The notes under the pieces: model-generated | Told to the model about the DNA's origin: nothing | Databases searched by the model: none | Seen by the model: the letters and a program-made list of their open reading frames with translations, nothing else | From: Novosphingobium sediminis | GTDB taxonomy: Bacteria > Pseudomonadota > Alphaproteobacteria > Sphingomonadales > Sphingomonadaceae | NCBI RefSeq assembly: GCF_007991615.1 | Contig: NZ_BJYR01000010.1 | Coordinates: 62,001-126,000, forward strand | DNA length: 64,000 nt | Direction of reading: 5' to 3' | Part shown: positions 9,378 to 18,381 of the stretch, piece after piece | Layout of the letters: every line of letters begins with the position of its first letter | How positions within the stretch are numbered: the stretch's first letter is position 1 | Program-made: the position numbers and the translations under genes

Positions 9378-10277
9378 ATGACCACCAGCACCGCCTCCCA
9401 ATCAGTTCGCAAACCTGTTCGCAAGGCGGTGTTCCCGGTGGCGGGTATGGGGACGCGGTTTCTTCCAGCGACCAAGGCGATCCCCAAGGAAATGCTGCCC
9501 ATCATCGATCGGCCGCTAATCCAGTATGCGGTCGACGAAGCGCGCGAGGCGGGGATCGAGCAGCTGATTTTCGTGACCGGGCGCGGCAAGACCGCGATTG
9601 TCGAGCACTTCGATACTGCCTTCGAGCTCGAGCGGACGATGGGAGATCGCGCCAAGGATCTCTCGATTCTCGATGCCACCCGCATTCTGCCGGGTAATCT
9701 GGTGACCGTGCGCCAGCAGGTGCCGATGGGGCTTGGTCACGCTATCTGGTGCGCGCGGGCAATCGTGGGGGATGAGCCCTTTGCGATCTTCCTCCCCGAC
9801 GAACTGATGATCGGCAAGCCGGGCTGCATGAAGGAAATGGTCGAGGCCTACAACGAAGTCGGCGGCAACCTCATCAGCGTGCTCGAAGTGCCGGAGGAAG
9901 AAGTTTCCAGCTACGGCGTGATCGCGCCCGGCGCGCGCATCTCGGACAAGCTCACAGAAGTGACCGGGCTGGTCGAGAAGCCCAAGCGCGAGGAAGCGCC
10001 CTCCAACCTCATCATCTCCGGCCGCTATATCCTGCAGCCTGAAGTGATGCGTACCCTCGAGGGCCAGGAGAAGGGCGCAGGCGGGGAAATTCAGCTGACC
10101 GATGCGATGTCCCGCATGATCGGCAGCCAGCCGTTCCATGCCGTGACCTTCACCGGGCGGCGATTCGACTGCGGCAGCAAGGCCGGTTTCGTCGAGGCGA
10201 CGCTCTCGCTCGCACTCGAAAGGCCGGATATGGCGGACGACGTCCGCGCGATCATGAAGCGCTTGCTGGCGGAGTAA
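9378..10277 (+). CDS. galU: UTP-glucose-1-phosphate uridylyltransferase
   Basis: Makes UDP-glucose from UTP and glucose-1-phosphate for surface polysaccharide and glycolipid synthesis. 299 residues. The nucleotidyltransferase signature is at residues 23-39 (GMGTRFLPATKAIPKEM), with LPII and RPLIQYAVDEA following and the VTGRGKTAIVEHFD segment typical of bacterial GalU. The ATG at 9378 is preferred because the conserved core starts soon after. An in-frame ATG at 9351 is possible and would add nine residues. Divergent from murA, convergent with the P450 gene ten bases away. Confidence 0.95.
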   Translation: MTTSTASQSVRKPVRKAVFPVAGMGTRFLPATKAIPKEMLPIIDRPLIQYAVDEAREAGIEQLIFVTGRGKTAIVEHFDTAFELERTMGDRAKDLSILDATRILPGNLVTVRQQVPMGLGHAIWCARAIVGDEPFAIFLPDELMIGKPGCMKEMVEAYNEVGGNLISVLEVPEEEVSSYGVIAPGARISDKLTEVTGLVEKPKREEAPSNLIISGRYILQPEVMRTLEGQEKGAGGEIQLTDAMSRMIGSQPFHAVTFTGRRFDCGSKAGFVEATLSLALERPDMADDVRAIMKRLLAE

Positions 10278-10287
10278 TACCCGAGGC

Positions 10288-11589
10288 TCAGGCCGCCTTC
10301 CACCGCAGTGGAAGGCGCTTGAGCCCGCCGACGAACGTGGACTTGGCGCGCGCGGGTTCGCCCGCCAGTTCCACGCTGTCCAGCCGGTCGAGCAGCACTT
10401 CGAACAGGATGCGCATCTCCAGCCGCGCCAGATGGAGACCAAGGCATTGGTGCGCGCCAGCACCGAAGGCGAGGTGGCGATTGCCCTCGCGCGCAGCGTC
10501 AAAGCGGCGCGGATCGGGGAACTGCGAAGGATCGTGGTTCGCCGCCACATAGTTGAGCATCAGCCAATCGTCCTTGGCGATCTTCTGCCCGCCAAGCTCG
10601 GTGTCGGCCGAGGCCGTGCGCATGAAGTGCTGCACCGGCGTGGTCCAGCGGATCGCCTCTTCGACAATGCCAGCGAGCAGGCTGCGATCAGCCTTGACGC
10701 GGGCGAACTGCTCCGGATCGCGGGCGAGGGCCAGCATTGCACCTGCGGTCGAGGCGCTGGTCGTGTCATGCCCGGCGCTGGCGGTGATGATATAGTACCC
10801 GGCGGTGACCACATCATCGAGCGGCTGACCGTCGATCGTGCCGTTGGCGATCACGGTCGCAACGTCGTCGGTCGGGTTCTTGCGGCGTTCGGCAGCGAGC
10901 GCGGCGAAGTAGGCCTCGAAGTCCTTGACCGCACCCGCGACGATCTGGGTGATCATCTCGGGCGGAAGATCCTTGATGCCTGACTGGTTGAGTTCCTCGT
11001 CCTGTCCACCGAACATCTGCTGGGTCAGCACCAGCATGCGCTGCTCGTCTGCCTCGGGCACGCCGAGAATCTGCATGACCACGTGGAGCGGATAGGGCGA
11101 GGAGACGAGCTTGGTGAAATCGCCTTCACCGCCAGCTTCGAGAAGCCGGTCGACCGTCGCTTCGGCAATGGTTCGCACGCGCTGTTCGATCGTGCGCAGG
11201 TTCTTGGGCATGAACCAGTCCTGCGTCAGCCGGCGCAGCTTCGGGTGCAGCGGCGCATCAAGCTGCACCAGCGACTGCACGAGGTGCGGGCTGCCGCCGG
11301 TGATCGCGCGGGCCAGCGCGTCGGTGCTGCGCAGCGTGAAGATTGCGCCCTTCGGGTGGTTGAGGAAGGTGGTGTTGTCCTTGCTCGCGGCCATTACCTC
11401 GTCAAATCCGCTGACCAGCCAGAACGGCTCATGCAGATCGGCGGACGACACTACGCGGGCCACCTGAAGGCCCTCCTCGCGCAGGGTGTCAAACTGGTCG
11501 AGCAGCGGATCCCACGCAGCATAGGCGGCGGGATCGATCACGGCGCGGCCGATCTCCTCGGGAACGATGCGGTCGGCGGTAGTGGCCAT
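10288..11589 (-). CDS. Cytochrome P450
   Basis: Soluble bacterial P450 of 433 residues. The I-helix oxygen-activation motif is AGHDTT at 272-277, the K-helix ExxR is EAIR at 311-314, and the haem-binding loop is FGAGAHQCLG at 375-384 with axial Cys382. There is no membrane anchor, so it would depend on separate ferredoxin and reductase, none of which is adjacent. The acyl-CoA synthetase gene lies 24 bases upstream on the same strand, so the two probably act together on a lipophilic acid or terpene/steroid-type substrate. The sequence resembles CYP107/CYP108-type bacterial P450s; the exact family and substrate are not assigned. Confidence 0.93.
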   Translation of the reverse strand: MATTADRIVPEEIGRAVIDPAAYAAWDPLLDQFDTLREEGLQVARVVSSADLHEPFWLVSGFDEVMAASKDNTTFLNHPKGAIFTLRSTDALARAITGGSPHLVQSLVQLDAPLHPKLRRLTQDWFMPKNLRTIEQRVRTIAEATVDRLLEAGGEGDFTKLVSSPYPLHVVMQILGVPEADEQRMLVLTQQMFGGQDEELNQSGIKDLPPEMITQIVAGAVKDFEAYFAALAAERRKNPTDDVATVIANGTIDGQPLDDVVTAGYYIITASAGHDTTSASTAGAMLALARDPEQFARVKADRSLLAGIVEEAIRWTTPVQHFMRTASADTELGGQKIAKDDWLMLNYVAANHDPSQFPDPRRFDAAREGNRHLAFGAGAHQCLGLHLARLEMRILFEVLLDRLDSVELAGEPARAKSTFVGGLKRLPLRWKAA

Positions 11590-11613
11590 GGGTAGCGTCC
11601 TTGAATGAGGGGA

Positions 11614-13152
11614 TCAGGCGGCTGCTGCGGCAGCGGCCTTGTACTCGTCACGCAGCAGGCGCTTGAACAGCTTGCCGGTGGGCTCACGCGGCAGATCGGC
11701 GCGGAAGTCGATCTGGCGGGGGAGTTTCACGCGGCTGAGCTGGGGGGCGAGCCACGCTGTCAGTTCGTCGGCAAGCGCGGGTCCGGCTTCCTCGAAGTCG
11801 TGAGGTTGCACAACGGCAACCACGCGCTCACCCATGTCCGGATCGGGGGCGCCGATCACGGCGACATCAGCCACCTTGGGATGGGTAATCAGGAGGTTCT
11901 CGATTTCCTGCGGGTAGATGTTCACACCGCCCGAAATGATCATGAAGCTCTTGCGGTCGGTGAGGAACAGGTAGCCGTCCTCGTCCTCCCAGCCCACATC
12001 ACCGAGGCTGGTCCAGCCGTGCTTGTTGGTGGCATCGCGCGTCTTGTCGGGGTCGTTGTGGTAGGCGAACGGATTGCCACCCTCGAAGAACACCTGGCCC
12101 TCGGTGCCGCGGGGTACTTCATCGCCGCTCTCGTCGCAGATGCGGATCGTGCCGAGCAGTGCGCGACCGACCGAGCCGGGGCGCTGCAGCCATTCGGGGC
12201 TTGAGATGAAGGTGAAGCCGTTGCCTTCGGTGCCGGCGTAGTACTCGTTGAGCACCGGACCCCACCATTCGATCATCGCCTGCTTGACCGGCACGGGGCA
12301 CGGCGCGGCAGCATGGATCGCGCCGCGCAGCGAGGAGAGATCGTAACGCGTGCGGACTTCCTCGGGCAGCTTGAGCATACGGACGAAATGCGTCGGCACC
12401 CACTGGCTATCAGTCACCTTGTAGCGTTCGATGGCCTCGAGCGCCTTTTCGGCGTCGAACTTCTCCATGCAGACAACGGTGCCGCCGAAGCGGTGCACCG
12501 TCATCGACCAGCGCAGCGGTGCAGCGTGATAGAGCGGTGCGGGCGAGAGGTAGACCGCATCCGGACGGATGCCGAAGGGGCCGCCCGCCAGCATGATAAG
12601 CGAATTGGCCCCGCCGATTGCCGGGTCTTCCGGTAGCGGCACGCGCACGCCCTTGGGCTTGCCCGTGGTGCCGGAGGAATAAAGCATGTCGCAGCCCGCG
12701 CGCTCGTCGGCGATGGGCTCGATCGGCATGGCCGCGAGCGCGGCGGCGAGATCGTGGTCTCCGGTGCCGCCAAGGCGCAGTTGCGGCACTTCGGGCGCGG
12801 CTTCGGCGACAGCGTCAAGCAGCGGCGTCAGTGTACCGCTGCCGACCAGCAGCTTGGCGCCGCTGTCTCGCGCGATGTAGGCTACTTCCGGCGGGGCAAG
12901 GCGCGAGGAAATTGCCACGTAGACGATCCCGGCACGCTGCGCGCCCCAGCACAGCGAGAAGAAGAAGGGATGGTTTTCGAAGCAGAGCGCGATGGTGTCA
13001 CCAATCCCGATCCCGCGCGAGCGAAGAAGCTGCGCGAAGCGGTTGCTCTGCGCTTCGAGCTCCCCGTAGGTCACGACCTCTCCGCTGCCGGACATGATCA
13101 CGGCGGGCTTTTCAGGGTTGGTCTTCGCGTGGATACTCGGGTGGTAGTGCAT
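11614..13152 (-). CDS. AMP-forming acyl-CoA synthetase
   Basis: Adenylate-forming enzyme that activates a carboxylic acid to its CoA thioester; 512 residues. The P-loop-like A3 motif is YSSGTTGKPKGVRV, the A5 region is YYAGTEGNG, A7/A8 is SLGDVGWEDEDGYLFLTDRK and FMIISGGVNIYPQEIE, and the C-terminal catalytic lysine is in PTGKLFKR. The ATG at 13152 is chosen because GAGAGG sits six bases before it. It is the upstream gene of a two-gene unit with the P450. The acid substrate is unknown; the sequence looks like the medium/long-chain or bile-acid-type CoA ligases of sphingomonads. Confidence 0.9.
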   Translation of the reverse strand: MHYHPSIHAKTNPEKPAVIMSGSGEVVTYGELEAQSNRFAQLLRSRGIGIGDTIALCFENHPFFFSLCWGAQRAGIVYVAISSRLAPPEVAYIARDSGAKLLVGSGTLTPLLDAVAEAAPEVPQLRLGGTGDHDLAAALAAMPIEPIADERAGCDMLYSSGTTGKPKGVRVPLPEDPAIGGANSLIMLAGGPFGIRPDAVYLSPAPLYHAAPLRWSMTVHRFGGTVVCMEKFDAEKALEAIERYKVTDSQWVPTHFVRMLKLPEEVRTRYDLSSLRGAIHAAAPCPVPVKQAMIEWWGPVLNEYYAGTEGNGFTFISSPEWLQRPGSVGRALLGTIRICDESGDEVPRGTEGQVFFEGGNPFAYHNDPDKTRDATNKHGWTSLGDVGWEDEDGYLFLTDRKSFMIISGGVNIYPQEIENLLITHPKVADVAVIGAPDPDMGERVVAVVQPHDFEEAGPALADELTAWLAPQLSRVKLPRQIDFRADLPREPTGKLFKRLLRDEYKAAAAAAA

Positions 13153-13273
13153 GCGCATCCTCTCAGGATCGGCGGCCCTGTCAGACCGTCTTTCGCGAGA
13201 GTTTAACCGCACGATTAAAGCGCGCAACGGGATTCGTCAGTTCGAACCGATTCTGGCGAAATTCCCGCGCTCA

Positions 13274-13304
13274 AAAAGAAGAAGGCGGCGTTTCCGCCGC
13301 CTTC
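13274..13304 (-). terminator. Rho-independent terminator after the M23 peptidase gene
   Basis: Perfect 10-base stem (GAAGGCGGCG at 13281-13290 and CGCCGCCTTC at 13295-13304) with a 4-base loop. On the minus strand it is followed by TTCTTTTTGAG. It lies 38 bases past the stop of the M23 peptidase gene and before the acyl-CoA synthetase start, so it separates the two transcripts. Confidence 0.85.
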
Positions 13305-13341
13305 ATCCCATCCTCTCCAAGATGACTTTGTCTCGCGGCTA

Positions 13342-14064
13342 TCAGCGCGACAGCGCAGCCGGTACGTCGCTCTGTGCCAGAACCGTGTCGGTCGACACGC
13401 CGGGGGCGACGGTCTGCATGTAGGGAAGCGGGTTCACGGCCTCACCGCCGATGCGAACTTCGTAGTGCAGGTGCGAACCGGTCGAGCGGCCGGTCGAGCC
13501 GACGTAGCCGATCACATCACCCTTGCGAACGCGCTGGCCTTCGGCGACCGCGATGCGCGACATGTGGCCGTAACGGGTCTCCATGCCGCCGCCGTGCTCC
13601 AGCTCGACGAACAGGCCGTAGCCACCGAACCAATCGGCCTTGCCGACGACGCCATCAGCCGAAGCATGGATGGGGGTGCCGGTGGTGGCAGGAAGATCAA
13701 TGCCCTTGTGAGCGCGCATGCCGCCAAGAACGGGGTGAACGCGCATGCCAAAACCGCTGCTCATGGCGCGGTTCGAGGAGACGGGAACCAGCGAGGGGAT
13801 CGAAACGCCGCCGTTGCGCGCGGCCGGTGCCGAGGCAGAGCCGATCGACGAACCGCTCTCAAGCGCCTTCCAGCTGGCAAACAGCTTGTGGAATTCATCA
13901 TCGGCGGGGGTGGCAGTGGTGCCGTTGCGAGCAGCTTCAGCAGCGCGGAGCGGGGCCGCAATGTCAGCGGAAGCGGCGCTGTTGGCCATGGCAGGAGCCG
14001 AAAAGAAACAGGCGGCAGCGCTGATCGAGCCTAGAACCAGTTTCCAAATCTTGTTGTTAACCAT
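13342..14064 (-). CDS. M23-family (LytM-like) peptidoglycan endopeptidase
   Basis: Exported protein of 240 residues. A signal peptide covers about residues 1-27 (LGSISAAACFFSAPAMA). The M23 domain follows: HKGIDLP gives zinc ligands His119 and Asp123, and HLHYE gives His198 and His200, so all metal-binding residues are present and it should be active rather than an EnvC-type activator. Residues 30-95 are low-complexity linker. It would cleave peptide cross-links in the periplasm during growth or division. It is monocistronic, with its own terminator downstream. Confidence 0.9.
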   Translation of the reverse strand: MVNNKIWKLVLGSISAAACFFSAPAMANSAASADIAAPLRAAEAARNGTTATPADDEFHKLFASWKALESGSSIGSASAPAARNGGVSIPSLVPVSSNRAMSSGFGMRVHPVLGGMRAHKGIDLPATTGTPIHASADGVVGKADWFGGYGLFVELEHGGGMETRYGHMSRIAVAEGQRVRKGDVIGYVGSTGRSTGSHLHYEVRIGGEAVNPLPYMQTVAPGVSTDTVLAQSDVPAALSR

Positions 14065-14252
14065 TACGACCCGCTAACCCTTAATCGCTTCGACCCTGCA
14101 GCATCGCGTGCGCTGCTGAAATCGAAATCGACCCACCTGGAGCTTCCCAACGGCCCGCCGGATCATTCCGGTCTGCCTGAAAAGTTCCCTGAGACTGTGC
14201 GGAAACCCCTCCCGCTGCCTCGTTGGCAACCGGTTAGGGGCAAGTGTCTTAA

Positions 14253-15047
14253 TCAGACAACCCCTGTCATCAATTCGTACGACAAACCGGCAGCACGACG
14301 CGCTGAGTCGTTGAACGGTGGCTTAACAGCCCCGCGGAAATGCCGTGCGACAAGGGTTTTCCAGAGCACGGGCGGCGATTCACCCCGCTCATCGCACAGT
14401 TTCAGGAAGTGCGTTGTGCCGTAGCGCACATGGCGAATTTCATCGCTGAGGATCCGTTCAAGGATGCGGGCCGACCTGAGATCGCCGGCAGCGGTGAAGC
14501 GTTCGATGGTGACTGGTGTTACATCCAGACCGCGCGCCTCGAGCACCATGGGCACGACGGCGAGGCGGGCAGCCGCATCATGTGCAGTCTCGCGCGCCGC
14601 GTCCCACAGCCCGTCGTGCGCCGGCAAGGCGCCATAGTCCGAGCCGAGCGTGCGCAACCGGCGGGCGAGCAACGAAAAATGCATCGCCTCGTCCGCTGCT
14701 ACATCAAGCCAATCGGTAACGAACTCGGGTCCACGCTGTTCACCAAACCGCCCTGCTGCATCGAGCGCGAGATCGATCGCGACGAACTCGATGTGCGCCA
14801 GGGCATGGAGCAGCGCCAGCCGGCCGCGCTCCGATCCGCCGCGCCCGCGCTTGGGCATGGCGTTCGGCGGCAGAAGTTCGGGCCGCGCCGGGCGTGCAGG
14901 TTCGTCCGGCATCGCCTGGTCGAACACGAAGGCGAGGCGGCCTGCAGCCCAATCACGCCGGACGGCCCGGGTCGCCATGGCCTTGGCCGCAGGCTCCGCG
15001 GTGAGCATCGCTCCCCGGATCGCTGCGGCAACGTTGGTGCTGGTCAT
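14253..15047 (-). CDS. DUF455 family ferritin-like protein
   Basis: Protein of 264 residues matching DUF455, a helical family related to ferritin-like diiron proteins. Candidate metal ligands recur in the expected order: ALAHIEFVAIDLA, DEAMHFSLLARRL, the Glu of MVLEARGLDVTP, and DEIRHVRYG. The conserved RPARPELLPP segment precedes the bundle. Function is unknown; related proteins are thought to be oxidases or tRNA-modifying-type diiron enzymes. Seven bases separate it from the upstream bcp, so glnE-bcp-DUF455 read as one operon. Confidence 0.88.
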   Translation of the reverse strand: MTSTNVAAAIRGAMLTAEPAAKAMATRAVRRDWAAGRLAFVFDQAMPDEPARPARPELLPPNAMPKRGRGGSERGRLALLHALAHIEFVAIDLALDAAGRFGEQRGPEFVTDWLDVAADEAMHFSLLARRLRTLGSDYGALPAHDGLWDAARETAHDAAARLAVVPMVLEARGLDVTPVTIERFTAAGDLRSARILERILSDEIRHVRYGTTHFLKLCDERGESPPVLWKTLVARHFRGAVKPPFNDSARRAAGLSYELMTGVV

Positions 15048-15054
15048 CTGCGGA

Positions 15055-15528
15055 TCAGAGCGCCTTGGCAGCGGCGAGCACTTCTTCGGCGTGGCCCTTG
15101 ACCTTCACCTTGGACCAGACCTGCGCGATCTTGCCGTCCGCGCCGACGAGGTAGGTCGTGCGCTCCATGCCCATGTAGGTGCGGCCATACATCGACTTTT
15201 CGGTCCAGATGCCGAGCGCGTCAGATAGCCCGCCTTCTTCGGCATCGGTCGCGAGCGGGGCGGCGAGGCCGTGCTTCTCGATGAACTTGAGGTGCTTCTT
15301 GGGCGGGTCCTTGCTCACGCCGAGCAGCGCGGTACCTGCTGCTTCGAACTCTGCCGCCATCGCCGAAAAGTCCTTGTTCTCGGTCGTGCAGCCGGGCGTG
15401 TCATCCTTGGGATAGAAGAACAGCACCAGCTTGCGGCCGAGAAAGTCGGACGGCCTCACCGTGCCGCCCTCGGGCGTGGTCATGGCAACATCAGGCAGCG
15501 CGCTGCCCGCGCCGATGGTCTCGCTCAT
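15055..15528 (-). CDS. bcp: Thioredoxin-dependent thiol peroxidase (peroxiredoxin Q)
   Basis: Reduces hydrogen peroxide and organic hydroperoxides in the cytoplasm; 157 residues. The peroxidatic cysteine is Cys47 in YPKDDTPGCTTENKDF. The usual resolving Cys five residues later in BCP-alpha proteins is absent (CTTENK), so this is likely the one-Cys or atypical type. The fold ends with the conserved YLVGADGKIAQVWSKVKVKG. Its ATG overlaps the glnE stop as ATGA, so translation is coupled to glnE. Confidence 0.95.
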   Translation of the reverse strand: MSETIGAGSALPDVAMTTPEGGTVRPSDFLGRKLVLFFYPKDDTPGCTTENKDFSAMAAEFEAAGTALLGVSKDPPKKHLKFIEKHGLAAPLATDAEEGGLSDALGIWTEKSMYGRTYMGMERTTYLVGADGKIAQVWSKVKVKGHAEEVLAAAKAL

Positions 15529-18254
15529 TCACAGATCTCCAGTTCTTCGCCAAATACGGTGTGCCAACAGGCCGCGATCTCGCGGCGGGCTGTCAGCACG
15601 GAAGTGAGCAGCCCCGACCAATCGGCGAGACCGCACGCACGCGCAACGATAGCGCGGCTGGCTTCGGGCGGATAGCGTCCGTCAGGGGCAACGAGGCGCA
15701 CCACAATCAGCAGCCGCGCGAGCAGATCGTGCGCTGAGCGCAGCGTATCGCAGAGCAAGCCGTCGCCGATCAGGGCGTCCACCGCGCGCCCGAGATCGGG
15801 ATCGAGCGCGGTACGTTCGCGCAGTTGCAGATAGTGGACGAGGAACTCCAGATCGACGAGCCCGCCGCGTGCCAGCTTCACGTCGAGCGGGCCGGCTGGC
15901 GGTTTGTGCAGCGCCATCTCGGCGCGCATCTCGAGGACATCGGTGCGCAGCTTTTCGGGATTGCGCGAGCGGTGCAAAACGGTGTCAATGATGCCGGAAA
16001 GTGCGGCGCAGTCTTCCGGCGTGCCGAACAGCGGCCGCGCCCGGCACAAGGCCATGTGCTCCCAGGTCCAGGCGTCCTCTTGTTGATAGCGCGCGAAGCT
16101 GTCGAGGCTCACCGCGATGGGGCCCTGCGTGCCGCTAGGGCGCAAGCGCACGTCGACTTCGTAAAGCGCACCCGCAGCGGTTGGCGCGGAGAGTGCGGCG
16201 ATCACGCGCTGGGCGAGGCGGTTGTAATAGAGCGTGCTGCCAAGCGGGCGGGTGCCGTCTGATTCTCCGGTGTGATCGCCGCTGAACAGGAACACGATGT
16301 CGAGGTCCGAGGCATGTGTCAGCGCAGCGCCGCCTAGCCGGCCAAGCCCGAGGATGACGAGCTCGCTTTGGGCAATCCTGCCATGGGCGCGGGCGAACTC
16401 CCCCTTCGCCGCTTCCGCCAGAACGAGGATCGCAGCCTCTGCAATGCGTGAGAGTGCGGCGGCCACATCAAGCGGATCGCGCCAAGCCTCGCCCAGCTGG
16501 CTCTCGATCAGCTGGACACCGAGAGCAAAGCGCCACTCACCCACCTTGCGGCGCACTGCATCGAGCAGGCACTGGTAGTCGTCACCGGCCTCGCAGCGGC
16601 GGAATTCTGCGGCGAGGCTTGCGACGCTGCCGGGGAGGTCGAAGGCGCTCCGGTCGATCAGGGTGTCGAGCAGGTCCGAACGGCGGGCCAGTTCATCCGC
16701 CAGCGTGGGGGCATGGGCGAGCACGCGCATGACCACGCCGAGCAGGGCGGGGCGCGCCTCGAGCAACTGGAAGATGTTGATTGCGCTGGGCAGCCCGGCG
16801 AGCAGGCCTTCCCATCTGAGGAGAGCCCGCTCCGGGTCTGGCGCTGCGGCGAGTGCACCGAGCAATGTTTCGCGCAGGCGGGCAAAGGCTGCGCGGGCTT
16901 CGGCGCTGCGCAGCGCGCGGTACTGGCCGTTCTCCCAGCTTTCGATGCGTGTCGCGAGCCCGGCTGGATCGGCAAAGCCGAGCGCCTTCAGTTCCTGCTC
17001 CAATGGGCGCGCGGTCACGGGCACCGCGCCGGTCGGTGCATAAGTTGCGATCAGATTGTCGAAGCGACTGCCCACCGTCTCCGAAATCTGCGCGAGTTCC
17101 TCCACCAGAGCGGTGCCGGAAGGCATGCCGTCGAGCCTTGCGACCGCTTCAAGCTGGGCAGAATCGGTCGGCAGGCTGTGGGTCTGCTGGTCCGCGATCA
17201 TCTGGAGGCGGTGCTCGAGCGTGCGCAGCCTGTCGTAACTGTCACCAAGCACCGCGGCATCTTCAGCGGCGACGATCCCGGCCTCGGCCAGCGCATCGAG
17301 CGCAGCGCGCGTGCCGCGCAGACGCAGCGCGGGATTGCGGCCGCCGTGGATCAACTGGTGAGTCTGGGCGAAGAACTCGACCTCGCGAATACCACCTCGG
17401 CCGCGCTTGAGATCGTAGCCGGGCCCAACCGCTTGTCCGCCAGCATAATGGTCGCGGATGCGTGTCGTCAGCCGGCCGATCTCGGCAATCGCGCCGAAAT
17501 CGAGACTGCGGCGCCACACGAAGGGGCGGATGGCATCGAGGAAGGCCTGACCGGCCGCGATATCGCCCGATGCAGGGCGAGCGCGGATGAAGGCTGCGCG
17601 TTCCCACGCCAGCGCGCTCGATTCGTAATGTGTGATCGCCGCGATGAAGGGCAGGGCGAGTGGCGTGACTTCGGCGGCCGGACGCAGACGCAGATCGACG
17701 CGGAAGACGTAGCCGTCGCCGGTGACCGCGCCGAGCAATTCGACGACGGTGCGAGCGATGCGCTGCGCGGCTTCGGCGGGATCATCGCGCTCGCGGCGGG
17801 GAAGCAGATCGGGATCGTAGAGCAGGATCGGGTCGATATCGGACGAGTAGTTGAGCTCGCCCGCGCCGTGTTTGCCCAGCGCGATGGCCGAGAAACCCTG
17901 TGGCTCGGCATCGGGCATACGGCGGCGCATGGCTGCCATGATGGCGGCATCGAGCGCGTAGTCGGCGAAAGTGGAGAGTTCGCCCATGACCCGGGCAAGC
18001 GGGAGCGCGCCGGCGAGATCTCCGATGGCAAGGGCAACCGCCAAGGCAAGTCGCCGGCGGCGCAGGGCCACGCCCGTGTCCGTTTCGTCCGCACCGGCCT
18101 GATGCGCATCGGCCAGAGCGTCTTCGATCCGTCCCTCGCTGAGCACGGCTTCGAGATCAGGCAGCCGGTCGAGCCCTCTGGCGAGAAAGGGCGCTTCGGC
18201 GCGGGCGCGGTGGAGGGCGTGTGCCCAGTCCGAGGTCTGGCTCATGCCGGTCAT
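15525..18254 (-). CDS. glnE: Bifunctional glutamine synthetase adenylyltransferase/deadenylase
   Basis: Controls glutamine synthetase by adding or removing AMP in response to PII and glutamine. About 909 residues from the ATG at 18254 (another ATG lies three codons on, at 18245); the open frame runs further upstream but that part is not GlnE-like. Two nucleotidyltransferase domains are visible: the N-terminal one has ALGKHGAGELNYSSDIDPIL and the C-terminal one GLGRLGGAALTHASDLDIVF. The conserved GRGGIREVEFFAQ and ARGGLVDLEFLVHY segments follow each. Neither start has a strong Shine-Dalgarno. glnD in the same window completes the cascade. Confidence 0.95.
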   Translation of the reverse strand: MTGMSQTSDWAHALHRARAEAPFLARGLDRLPDLEAVLSEGRIEDALADAHQAGADETDTGVALRRRRLALAVALAIGDLAGALPLARVMGELSTFADYALDAAIMAAMRRRMPDAEPQGFSAIALGKHGAGELNYSSDIDPILLYDPDLLPRRERDDPAEAAQRIARTVVELLGAVTGDGYVFRVDLRLRPAAEVTPLALPFIAAITHYESSALAWERAAFIRARPASGDIAAGQAFLDAIRPFVWRRSLDFGAIAEIGRLTTRIRDHYAGGQAVGPGYDLKRGRGGIREVEFFAQTHQLIHGGRNPALRLRGTRAALDALAEAGIVAAEDAAVLGDSYDRLRTLEHRLQMIADQQTHSLPTDSAQLEAVARLDGMPSGTALVEELAQISETVGSRFDNLIATYAPTGAVPVTARPLEQELKALGFADPAGLATRIESWENGQYRALRSAEARAAFARLRETLLGALAAAPDPERALLRWEGLLAGLPSAINIFQLLEARPALLGVVMRVLAHAPTLADELARRSDLLDTLIDRSAFDLPGSVASLAAEFRRCEAGDDYQCLLDAVRRKVGEWRFALGVQLIESQLGEAWRDPLDVAAALSRIAEAAILVLAEAAKGEFARAHGRIAQSELVILGLGRLGGAALTHASDLDIVFLFSGDHTGESDGTRPLGSTLYYNRLAQRVIAALSAPTAAGALYEVDVRLRPSGTQGPIAVSLDSFARYQQEDAWTWEHMALCRARPLFGTPEDCAALSGIIDTVLHRSRNPEKLRTDVLEMRAEMALHKPPAGPLDVKLARGGLVDLEFLVHYLQLRERTALDPDLGRAVDALIGDGLLCDTLRSAHDLLARLLIVVRLVAPDGRYPPEASRAIVARACGLADWSGLLTSVLTARREIAACWHTVFGEELEICE

Positions 18255-18381
18255 GGTGCTGCGATGCCCGGTTGGCGCCAAGCGATCAAGCACGCGTGTG
18301 CGGCTTGCATGGAGGCTGGGGCTCTGCCACCTGTGCGCGCCATGCCGGATGCGGCAAGCAGATTGGAATGAGGAAACGAGG

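Noticed and set aside
14041..14090. CtrA-type TTAAC site at the M23 peptidase start
   Set aside because: The TTAAC is part of the second and third codons of the gene, and no correctly spaced second half-site was found.
16713..18371. Plus-strand frame of 552 codons opposite glnE
   Set aside because: Antisense to a full-length GlnE with all motifs; no start signal or known family.
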